DNA from: Bacteroides sp.
Lineage (GTDB): Bacteria > Bacteroidota > Bacteroidia > Bacteroidales > P3
DNA: 64,000 nt
Reading direction: 5' to 3'
Assembly: GCA_023662825.1 (NCBI GenBank)
Contig: JAMPIH010000007.1
Location: 1 to 64,000 of the forward strand
In this document: piece after piece, positions 53,084 to 60,932 of the stretch
How the letters are laid out: the number at the start of each line of letters is the position of its first letter
Position numbering within the stretch: the first letter of the stretch is position 1
The notes under the pieces: generated by a model
What the model was told of the DNA's origin: nothing
The model's database searches: none
What the model saw: the letters and a program-made list of their open reading frames with translations, nothing else
Made by a program: the position numbers and the translations under genes

Positions 53084-55090
53084 ATGAACAGTCTATCCGA
53101 ACTCTGGAACAACCTCAACATATTCAAGCATTGGCCTCCCTTGGTGCGCGCCTACCGGCAGAACGCGGCGGGCATGAACATCACCGCACGACAGAAAAAC
53201 TACCTCAAGTGGGGCACGATTATCCTCGTGGGCATCACCACCTGCCTTTGGATCATCTTCAGCCTGCCCTATTTCCTGCATCAGGCGGACGTAAGCTTCT
53301 TCGCCTACTCAAACAACTACGCGCGCCAGTTCTTCGACCATACGAACGCCCTCCATATCAGCGAGTTCATCTGGCGGTTCGTGGCCCAGTTCTACCTGAA
53401 CGTGCCGCTTACCGTACTGACGGTGGCCTTTCTGGTAATAGGTTTCTGCATTACCTCGTGGCGCATCGCCGGCCCTTACACGCCCTTTCTGCTGCCTTTC
53501 TTCTTCCTTACGTTCCCCTCGCCCAACCCCACGCACGCCAGCATCGCCGTAAGCCTTTGGATCATCATGTTCTTTCTGTGGCCTTATTTCCTGCTGTTCC
53601 GCATGGCCGCCCGGCACCGGGGGGCACTGGGTCCGCTGATCGCCATGCACCTGCTTTCCGCCGTTTTCTCGGTGGCGCTTTACCATATAACCGGACACTG
53701 GGCGCTGATGTTCTCGATAGCCGTGGTGCTCGTTCACCTGATCGGGGTTCCCATGGCGCTTTCGGCCAAGGAAAAACGCCTGATGAAGATACGCCTCTGG
53801 GATCTGGGCATCGCCGTGGCCATCGCCCTCGCCTCGGGGCTTTTCTTCTGGAAAGCCTCGTCCTATCCCGGTTTCAGCGCGCCCTGGTACACCTGGGTGG
53901 CCTTGGTTGTGTTCGCGCTGGCCTGCGTTCCCGGCATCGTGCTGCAAGCCTACAACAACCAGAAGACCTATCTCTACGAAACCGCCCGCAAACAGGGAAA
54001 GATACAGGACGGCAAGCCGGCCCTGGCGCATCCCTACCACATCCTGCTTACCCTGATCGCCTCCGCGTTTACCTGCTTGCTTGTGTTCGTCTGCGCACAC
54101 AGCCCCCTGCTGCACATGACCACGCGCGTGGAGAACGCCGTGGTGCGCGGCGATTACGCCAAGAGCCTCAAACTCTGCGACCGTTATTTCCAGAAATTCG
54201 GCGTACTGAAGAAACACCCCGGCGAAAAGACCCTGACGGGGCGCTACCGCCTGGCTTCCTACCTGCGGCTGAGCCTTCTCATGGAGGGGGAACTCAACAA
54301 CCGCTTCCTCGACTACTCCGACCTGCACGAAATGGGGCTGATGTATCCCACGCCGCTGCCGTTCATAGGCCCTTACGACTACTCCTACATCAAGACCTAC
54401 GATAACTTGGGGCTGTTCGCGCCCAACGTGCCGCAGATCCGCTCCAACATGGAGCTTTTCGGAATACAGAACCGCTTTATCGAACCCTTGATACGCGCCC
54501 AGGTGGGCACGGCGCAGGTGCGGCTCATGCAGACCACGTTCTACTACGCCAAGAAATCGTTCTACTGCCGGCCGTTCTACCTGGCCAACCGCGATACCGT
54601 AAGCACGATGCTTGCCCGGGGCATAGACGGCAGCCGACCCGTTAATTTGGATGACCCGGCACTGCACAAGGCGGGCGGGTTCATCGACCAATGGGTGATG
54701 AGCGAGGCTGAACACCGGCTTTCGCAGGGCGATTCCGTCTTTTCGCCCCAAATGGTGGATTACTACGCTTTCCTGAACCTGATGGAAAAACGGATAGACA
54801 GGATAGACCTGTTGCTGCGCCTCTACCGCCTGGCGGAGGTAAAGAACCTGCCGCGCTACGTGCAGGAGGCCGTATGCATTAAGGAAGGCTATCCGCAACA
54901 GATATTCAAGCAGCGTTTGCTCGAGAACGATTACCAAGGCTATCGCATAAGCGCGGGCGCGGCGGCCGATGTGCAGAGCGTCGCCCTGGCGCTCGGGCAG
55001 CTCAGGCAACGCGGCATCGCTTTCGAGGAAGTTACCCGCCGCTACAACGCCACCTACACCTACCACTACCTGTTCGGCGTGATCCGATAG
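53084..55090 (+). CDS. DUF6057-like polytopic membrane protein
   Basis: A 668-residue protein. The first 350 residues hold about 10 membrane segments (WGTIILVGITTCLWIIFSLP, LTVLTVAFLVIGFCITSW, LIAMHLLSAVFSVALYHITG). The C-terminal 300 residues are soluble and helical, like TPR-type repeats (RLSLLMEGELNNRFLDYSDL, LMEKRIDRIDLLLRLYRLAE). The plan resembles the DUF6057 proteins of Bacteroidota, whose function is unknown. It is followed after 15 bases by a PD40/haem-motif lipoprotein, so the pair probably works together in the envelope. Confidence 0.65.
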   Translation: MNSLSELWNNLNIFKHWPPLVRAYRQNAAGMNITARQKNYLKWGTIILVGITTCLWIIFSLPYFLHQADVSFFAYSNNYARQFFDHTNALHISEFIWRFVAQFYLNVPLTVLTVAFLVIGFCITSWRIAGPYTPFLLPFFFLTFPSPNPTHASIAVSLWIIMFFLWPYFLLFRMAARHRGALGPLIAMHLLSAVFSVALYHITGHWALMFSIAVVLVHLIGVPMALSAKEKRLMKIRLWDLGIAVAIALASGLFFWKASSYPGFSAPWYTWVALVVFALACVPGIVLQAYNNQKTYLYETARKQGKIQDGKPALAHPYHILLTLIASAFTCLLVFVCAHSPLLHMTTRVENAVVRGDYAKSLKLCDRYFQKFGVLKKHPGEKTLTGRYRLASYLRLSLLMEGELNNRFLDYSDLHEMGLMYPTPLPFIGPYDYSYIKTYDNLGLFAPNVPQIRSNMELFGIQNRFIEPLIRAQVGTAQVRLMQTTFYYAKKSFYCRPFYLANRDTVSTMLARGIDGSRPVNLDDPALHKAGGFIDQWVMSEAEHRLSQGDSVFSPQMVDYYAFLNLMEKRIDRIDLLLRLYRLAEVKNLPRYVQEAVCIKEGYPQQIFKQRLLENDYQGYRISAGAAADVQSVALALGQLRQRGIAFEEVTRRYNATYTYHYLFGVIR

Positions 55091-55105
55091 GGCAAAGACA
55101 AGACC

Positions 55106-56656
55106 ATGACCAAGACCAAAGCAATCCTATGCGCGGCGCTTATCGCGGGCCTGACGGCGGCCTGCAAGCCTGCCTGCAAGAAATACGAGGGTTCCGCCCT
55201 GCAGACGGGGATTCCGGCGCCCATCTTCCCCAACTACGCCGACACGCTGGTGCTTCCACCCAACATCGCGCCGCTCAACTTCAGGATTCTGGCCGATTCG
55301 TTCTCGGACGGCCCTTACCACATCAACCTGTACGTGCGCTCGGAGACGGGCGACCTGGTGGATTCGGCGCACTGCTACACCAAACGCCACGTAAGTTTCG
55401 GGCCAAGCACATGGCACGGCCTGTTGCAGAAGGCGGTGCAGTGCGAGGGCAGCCTGCTGGTGGACATCTACGCCTGCGGCAAGGAAAACCGCATACGCTA
55501 CGCCCGCAAGACCTGGCGGGTGGCCTCCGACAGCATAGACCCTTACCTTACCTACCGTTTGAGCGCGCACGACGAGAACCCCTGCCTGAACCTGCAGGTG
55601 TATGAACGCTCGCTGGCCGATTTCTCCAAACGGCTCTTGATGGACAACCGCTTTACCGGCAACAACTGCATGAACTGCCACACCAACAGCGGCAACGATG
55701 CCCGGCGGATGCTGGTTCACCTGCGGGGGCAGCACGCGGGAACGCTGCTCTTCAACGACAACGCCTTCCTTAAGATCGCCATTCCCGACGGCTATCCCGA
55801 CCTGCGGCTGGCCTATCCTTCGTGGAGCCGCGACGGAAAATACATCGCCTTCGCCAGCACGCGCATCCATGTGGATGCGTACGCGAACCCTTACCGCACC
55901 CAAGACCTGATTGCCGACACCTTGGGCAAGATACTGATTTACGATGTGGCGGGAAACCGCCTGTTTTCCTGCCCCGAACTGATGGACGAACGCTACGAAT
56001 ACTCGTTTCCGACATGGAGCGCCGACGGCGGCAGGCTCTATTTCCTCCGCACCGAAAGGCTGACGGATCCCAAGAATTTCCAATACAGCCTGTATTCCAT
56101 TGCCTTCGATACGCAGAAAGGCAGTTTCGGAATGGTAAAGGAGGTGTGCAGCCTACAGGAAGGCAGCGACCGAAGCCTCTCGATGCCGCAGGCCGACCCC
56201 AGCGGCAGGTATATCCTGGCATCCTCGCTGCTGTTGGGCTCGTTTCCCTCGCAGAACCAGGGCGATCTGTGCCTGATAGACCTTTGGACGGGCAAGGTGC
56301 GCCGCGCGCAGGAACTCAACAGCCCCGACGGGGAGAAATACCACAGCTGGAGCGGCAACGGGCGTTGGGTGGTGTTCGGAAGCAAGCGCATCAACGGTGG
56401 AACCTCGCAGGTTTACATCGCCTACTTCGACCGCAGGGGCCGTTTCTCCACGCCTTTCGTATTGCCGCAGGAGGAAGACAATTTTTACATGAAGAACACA
56501 CGCTCTTTCCTGTTCCCGACCTTGAGCCGCAACATGGCGGCCTTCTCGCTGGAAGACTGGGAGGCGGCGGTAAAACAACCCGCCGTGGCGCCGGATATGA
56601 GCTACTTTAAGGAATACTACCGTCCGGGAGCGTTCTCTCCCGAAGCGGGTCATTGA
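55106..56656 (+). CDS. PD40 propeller lipoprotein with a CxxCH haem-binding motif
   Basis: A 516-residue protein with lipobox LTAAC (Cys20). An N-terminal beta-sandwich domain (about 30-170) is followed by NNCMNCHTNSGND near residues 190-202, a CxxCH site of the c-type cytochrome kind. Residues about 230-500 are TolB/PD40-like blades (AYPSWSRDGKYIAFASTRIH, SFPTWSADGGRLYFLRTERL, YHSWSGNGRWVVFGSKRING). The last blades end near FLFPTLSRNMAAF. A single haem site in a propeller lipoprotein points to an envelope redox or sensing role, which is inference. It is convergent with the thioredoxin-like gene. Confidence 0.75.
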   Translation: MTKTKAILCAALIAGLTAACKPACKKYEGSALQTGIPAPIFPNYADTLVLPPNIAPLNFRILADSFSDGPYHINLYVRSETGDLVDSAHCYTKRHVSFGPSTWHGLLQKAVQCEGSLLVDIYACGKENRIRYARKTWRVASDSIDPYLTYRLSAHDENPCLNLQVYERSLADFSKRLLMDNRFTGNNCMNCHTNSGNDARRMLVHLRGQHAGTLLFNDNAFLKIAIPDGYPDLRLAYPSWSRDGKYIAFASTRIHVDAYANPYRTQDLIADTLGKILIYDVAGNRLFSCPELMDERYEYSFPTWSADGGRLYFLRTERLTDPKNFQYSLYSIAFDTQKGSFGMVKEVCSLQEGSDRSLSMPQADPSGRYILASSLLLGSFPSQNQGDLCLIDLWTGKVRRAQELNSPDGEKYHSWSGNGRWVVFGSKRINGGTSQVYIAYFDRRGRFSTPFVLPQEEDNFYMKNTRSFLFPTLSRNMAAFSLEDWEAAVKQPAVAPDMSYFKEYYRPGAFSPEAGH

Positions 56657-56665
56657 GATTTTGTT

Positions 56666-57223
56666 CTACTGAACCTTGGCGCGGGGCGCGAACGCGGCGG
56701 AGAAATCTTCCCAAGAGGTGGTCTTGTAGGCTTCCTCGGCCACGAAATGCAGCAGCACCTCGAACTGTTTGGCATCCATATATCCGGGCACCACGGTTAT
56801 CTGCTGCCCTTTTTCGTCCAAGAAAGTACAGGAGGGATACGACATCTTGCCTTGCAGGAGCTGGATGGCCAGGTCGTGGGAACCGCGTTTGCCGGAAGCC
56901 GCCGACTGGTTCACGAAGGCGTTTCCGTTAATATAGACGGTATCGGTGCGCTCGGCGTTCAGCTTAACGGTGATAAAGGCGCTGTCCATGTAGCGCACGA
57001 TTTCAGGATGCGAGAAGGTGGTGGCGTCCAGGCGTTTGCACCAGCCGCACCAGTCGGTATAGACATCGATGAACACCTTCTTGAGGGGCATCCGCATCTG
57101 GGAACGGACCCCGTTCTCCACCAACGATTCCTCAAACGAACGCCAACGCAGGCACTGCGCGGAAACTCCCGAAAGCATACCGCCCAAAGCCAAAACGGCA
57201 AGAATCAACCAAATCTTTTTCAT
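56666..57223 (-). CDS. Exported thioredoxin-like protein
   Basis: A 185-residue protein. The signal peptide (IWLILAVLALGGMLSGVSAQ) is followed by a thioredoxin fold: KKVFIDVYTDWCGWCKRLDA contains the active-site WCGWCK, and the cis-proline region is in MSYPSCTFLDEKGQQ. This is the thioredoxin_7/DUF255-related type that folds or reduces envelope proteins. The start at 57223 (MKKIWLIL) was chosen because the longer frame reads into the inverted repeat at 57246-57298. The -7 region TACATTCG lies at 57235-57228 on the minus strand. Confidence 0.85.
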   Translation of the reverse strand: MKKIWLILAVLALGGMLSGVSAQCLRWRSFEESLVENGVRSQMRMPLKKVFIDVYTDWCGWCKRLDATTFSHPEIVRYMDSAFITVKLNAERTDTVYINGNAFVNQSAASGKRGSHDLAIQLLQGKMSYPSCTFLDEKGQQITVVPGYMDAKQFEVLLHFVAEEAYKTTSWEDFSAAFAPRAKVQ

Positions 57224-57245
57224 GGGTGCGAATGTACGGATTTTG

Positions 57246-57298
57246 ATTAAAACGTTCCGAAAAATCAAAGAATCGCTGATTTTTCGGAACGTTTTAAT
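57246..57298. repeat. Perfect 22-bp inverted repeat with 9-base loop
   Basis: Arms 57246-57267 and 57277-57298 are exact reverse complements (first arm starts ATTAAAACGTTCCGAAAAAT). It is too long and too far from any gene end for an ordinary terminator, and no T run follows on either strand. It lies between the thioredoxin-like gene and the array of ATPase 3. Confidence 0.9.
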
Positions 57299-57327
57299 AC
57301 GACAAGACAACAAAACAAACTGTAAAC

Positions 57328-57459
57328 CATCTTTTTAATACAATACTCAACCAACATGAAGCTATATTATCCCGATAAAAGTATTGCTTGAACACATTTT
57401 TATCAAGATAAAAGTGTTATGTTAATACATTTTTATCAAGATAATTTTGAAAAGTCGGT
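57328..57459 (+). repeat. 33-bp tandem array in front of ATPase 3
   Basis: Units of 33 bases start at 57361, 57394 and 57427, with a more decayed unit at 57328. The two best units share ACATTTTTATCAAGATAA; the third matches in CGATAAAAGT. The start ACATTTTT is also found in every second unit of the array of ATPase 2. Confidence 0.8.
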
Positions 57460-57498
57460 AAAAATGGGCATCTTTGCAGCAAAGATTCGGAGTTTGTC

Positions 57499-58794
57499 AT
57501 GAAGCGAGACGCATTACGGAATTTACGGGAATGGAAGGCAAAAAAAGGTCGCAAACCTTTGATCATAAGGGGAGCGCGGCAAACGGGCAAGACCTGGCTG
57601 ATGAAGGAATTCGGCAGGGTTTGCTTTAAGGAAACGCTGTATGTCAACTTCGAGAACGATACCCGGTTCAAGAACCTGTTTGAGGAAAATTTTGACACGA
57701 AAAGGATTATCGATACCATCCAGCTGCACTTCAACAAAAAGATAGATGCCGCCGATACGCTGATTATCTTTGATGAAATCCAGTCGGTGACGGGCGGCCT
57801 GACCTCCCTGAAATATTTTTGCGAGAACGCTCCGCAATACGCTATCGTGGCGGCCGGTTCGCTGCTCGGAATCAACCTGCACCAACATCAGTCGTTTCCA
57901 GTGGGCAAGGTTTCATTCTTAGACTTATATCCGCTTTCTTTCGGTGAATTCCTGCAGGCCTGCGGCAAGGAAATGCTGCGGGAATCCCTGCTGAAAGAAG
58001 AATGGGAAAGCGTTTCGTTCTTTCACGAGGAATTGCTGCACCTTATGCGCACCTACCTCTATGTGGGCGGTATGCCGGAAGTGGTTCAACAATGGATTGA
58101 CACGCAGGACTATGCCGCCGTAAGGGAAACGCAGTTCGAGATACTTCATTCCTATCAGGCCGATTTTTCGAAACACGCCCCATATGAACAGATACCACGC
58201 ATCAATATGGTGTGGGACAGCCTGCCGGCGCAATTGGCAAAGGAAAACAAGAAGTTTATCTACGGCGTGTTACGTACGGGTGCGCGCGCCAAAGACTTTG
58301 AACTGGCCATTATGTGGCTGCACGACTGCGGACTGGTGCTTAAATCGCATCGGGTAAGCGTGCCGCGCATGCCGCTCAAGGCCTATCAGGACATGCACGT
58401 GTTCAAGCTGTTTTTGGTTGATGTTGGCCTGCTGTGCGCCCTTACGGGTTTGGAGGCACAGGTTCTGGCCGACGGGAACCGGATTTTTACTGAATTCAAG
58501 GGAGCGTTGACCGAACAATTCGTAATGCAGGAACTTACCTGCTCTTCTTGCGATTACATCGGTTATTGGACCAATGAGCGCAGTACCTCCGAAGTGGATT
58601 TCGTTATCCAGAACAAAGGCGAGGTGATCCCCATCGAGGTAAAGGCGGGCGAGAACCTGAAGTCGCGAAGCTTTACGCTCTTTTGCCAGACCCATCAACC
58701 GCAACATGCCTACAAAGCCTCCGCCCTGTCCTACCACGACAACGCCAACGGCATCACCAACCTTCCGCTCTACGGCATCGCTACGGTGGTTTAA
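57499..58794 (+). CDS. Orphan AAA_14/DUF4143-type ATPase with nuclease-like C-terminus (ATPase 3)
   Basis: A 431-residue protein. The P-loop domain has Walker A LIIRGARQTGKTWLMKEF, Walker B TLIIFDEIQSV and sensor AAGSLLGINL. FLDLYPLSFGEFLQACG and TYLYVGGMPEVVQQWID are typical of the family, as is the DUF4143 region with FLVDVGLLCALTGL. Near the C-terminus, Asp367 (SEVDFVIQ) and Glu380/Lys382 (IPIEVKAGE) form a D...ExK pattern of PD-(D/E)XK nucleases. It is diverged from ATPase 2 but has the same architecture. The ATG at 57499 follows the 33-bp array by about 40 bases. It has no co-transcribed partner. Confidence 0.88.
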   Translation: MKRDALRNLREWKAKKGRKPLIIRGARQTGKTWLMKEFGRVCFKETLYVNFENDTRFKNLFEENFDTKRIIDTIQLHFNKKIDAADTLIIFDEIQSVTGGLTSLKYFCENAPQYAIVAAGSLLGINLHQHQSFPVGKVSFLDLYPLSFGEFLQACGKEMLRESLLKEEWESVSFFHEELLHLMRTYLYVGGMPEVVQQWIDTQDYAAVRETQFEILHSYQADFSKHAPYEQIPRINMVWDSLPAQLAKENKKFIYGVLRTGARAKDFELAIMWLHDCGLVLKSHRVSVPRMPLKAYQDMHVFKLFLVDVGLLCALTGLEAQVLADGNRIFTEFKGALTEQFVMQELTCSSCDYIGYWTNERSTSEVDFVIQNKGEVIPIEVKAGENLKSRSFTLFCQTHQPQHAYKASALSYHDNANGITNLPLYGIATVV

Positions 58795-58899
58795 TTAAAC
58801 ACACCGGCATCGCGCGAAACGCGAAAAAAGCCATCCCGCAGGGGAAAATTATGTACCTTTACCGATTATTAAAACAAACAGACCCTCTTAATTAGAACA

Positions 58900-60921
58900 A
58901 TGACTTTTTCAGAACTCAACCTTCGTCCAGAGATTTTATCCGCAATAGAAGACCTTGGATTTACACAGCCTATGCCCGTACAGGCACAGGTATTGCCCAT
59001 ATTGCTTACCGAAGAAACCGACATGGTGGCTTTGGCGCAGACCGGAACCGGCAAGACCGCCGCCTTCGGCCTGCCCCTGCTGCAGAAATGCGACCCGAAC
59101 CAAGCCGGGGTGGAAGCCCTCGTGCTGAGCCCGACCCGCGAACTGTGCATGCAGATCGCCAAAGACCTCAAGAATTTCGGCAAGAACATCAAGAACCTCA
59201 GGATCTGCGCCGTTTACGGCGGCGCCAGCATCGAACGCCAGCTGGACGAAATCGCCCGGGGCGTGAAGATCGTGGTGGCCACGCCGGGACGTATGCTCGA
59301 CATTATCCGCCGTGGAAAGATAGACTTCAGTTCCTTGCGCACCGTGGTGTTCGACGAAGCCGACGAAATGCTCAACATGGGCTTCCGCGACGAGCTGGAC
59401 GGCATTCTCGAGAACACGCCCGAAGACAAGCACACCTGGCTCTTCTCGGCCACCATGCCCAAGGAAATCCGCACGCTGGCCAACCGCTACATGCACGACC
59501 CGCAGGAAGTGACCATCGGCACACGCAACGAAGGCTCGGCCAACGTAACGCACCACTACTACATGGTGAACGCGCGCCAGCGCTACCTGACCCTGAAGCG
59601 CATCATCGACTTCTACCCCGAAATCTACTCCATCATATTCTGCCGCACCCGCCGCGAGACCCAGGAAGTGGCCGAACAGCTGATCAAGGACGGCTACAAC
59701 GCCGACGCCCTGCACGGCGACCTCTCGCAGGCGCAGCGCGACAACGCCATGAGCCGCTTCCGCCTCAAGAACCTGCAGCTTCTGGTGGCCACCGACGTGG
59801 CCGCGCGCGGTCTGGACGTAACCAACCTGACCCATGTGCTCAACTACAACCTGCCCGACGAAACCGAGCAATACGTGCACCGCAGCGGACGTACCGGACG
59901 GGCCTCGGCCACCGGCATCTCGATCGCCATCGTCACCCCGCGCGAGAAAGGACGGCTCAGGGAAATCCAGAAAGTGCTCAAGAAAGACTTCGTACTGCAG
60001 CCGGTTCCCCAAGGGGAGGAAATCTGCGAGAAACAGCTGCTCTACCAGATAAACCGCATGATGCAGCTCGACATGGGCGACGGAGCAGGTCCCATCGAGA
60101 ACTACCTGCCGGGCATCTACGAGAAATTGCAGGACCTGAGCAAGGAAGAAATCATCAAACGCTTCGTTTGGCGCGAGTTCAACCGTTTTTCGGAATACTA
60201 CGCCAACGCGCCCATGGTGGAGGATCTGAGCCGTCCCGACGAAAAGAAACAGCTCAGGGGCGATTCCAAACGCGGGCAGAAAGGCGTGGAAGAAGGCCTG
60301 ACGCGCATCTTCGTGAACCTCGGCCACATGGACGGGCTCAAGCCGCAGAACATGCTGGGCATCATCAACGACTGCATCGGCACCAACGAAGCCCGCATCG
60401 GACGCATCGAGATCTACAAGACCTGCTCGTTCGTGGAAGTGGACAAAAACTACTGCGACGACATCATAGACGGCCTGAACCATACCGTTTGGGGCGACCG
60501 GAAACTGTTCTCCGAACCGGCCTCGGGCAAGGATGAAAAGCCCTCGGAAACAAGAAAGGCTTCCGGAGCGAGAGGCGAAAGAAGGGGCGGCCGCGCCCAT
60601 GCCGATGAGAAACCGCGCGAAGAACGCTATTCCCGCGCCAAGAGCCGAGGTGGCAGGCGAAACAACGATTACGAGGATTTCGACGACCGCAAGTCCGAAT
60701 GGAAAACCAGCCGCTCGGGCTGGCAGAGCATGGTGGATCCCGACGAAGCCGAATACGATCGCGGTTCCCGCGGCAAGAAACGGGGTTACGACTTCTCGGC
60801 CTTCGACCGCTCGGCTTTCGATTCGCCTGCGCCCAAGCGCAAAAGCGCCGCAGGGAAAAGGGCGAGCAGAGCCGTGGAGGCCGCCCGCGAAACCAAGACC
60901 AACAAGCGTAAGAAAAAATAA
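58900..60921 (+). CDS. DEAD-box ATP-dependent RNA helicase
   Basis: A 673-residue helicase that unwinds RNA duplexes in ribosome assembly or cold adaptation. The Q motif is in FTQPMPVQAQVLP. Motif I is AQTGTGKTAA, Ia PTRELCMQ, II DEADEML, III SAT, V ATDVAARGLDV and VI HRSGRTGRA. After the RecA-like domains, residues about 465-545 form a DbpA-type RNA-binding domain (LTRIFVNLGHMDGLKPQNML, GRIEIYKTCSFVEVD). The tail of about 120 residues is basic and RG-rich. The closest relatives are DeaD/CsdA. A TACCTTTA near 58854 could be its -7 element. Confidence 0.93.
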   Translation: MTFSELNLRPEILSAIEDLGFTQPMPVQAQVLPILLTEETDMVALAQTGTGKTAAFGLPLLQKCDPNQAGVEALVLSPTRELCMQIAKDLKNFGKNIKNLRICAVYGGASIERQLDEIARGVKIVVATPGRMLDIIRRGKIDFSSLRTVVFDEADEMLNMGFRDELDGILENTPEDKHTWLFSATMPKEIRTLANRYMHDPQEVTIGTRNEGSANVTHHYYMVNARQRYLTLKRIIDFYPEIYSIIFCRTRRETQEVAEQLIKDGYNADALHGDLSQAQRDNAMSRFRLKNLQLLVATDVAARGLDVTNLTHVLNYNLPDETEQYVHRSGRTGRASATGISIAIVTPREKGRLREIQKVLKKDFVLQPVPQGEEICEKQLLYQINRMMQLDMGDGAGPIENYLPGIYEKLQDLSKEEIIKRFVWREFNRFSEYYANAPMVEDLSRPDEKKQLRGDSKRGQKGVEEGLTRIFVNLGHMDGLKPQNMLGIINDCIGTNEARIGRIEIYKTCSFVEVDKNYCDDIIDGLNHTVWGDRKLFSEPASGKDEKPSETRKASGARGERRGGRAHADEKPREERYSRAKSRGGRRNNDYEDFDDRKSEWKTSRSGWQSMVDPDEAEYDRGSRGKKRGYDFSAFDRSAFDSPAPKRKSAAGKRASRAVEAARETKTNKRKKK

Positions 60922-60932
60922 AAAGCACAATA

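Noticed and set aside
53309-55066. 585-codon frame antisense to the DUF6057-like gene, and similar long frames opposite the 1193-codon gene, pckA, mltD and gdhA
   Set aside because: All lie wholly opposite genes with signal peptides, membrane helices or catalytic motifs. Their own translations show only compositional bias.
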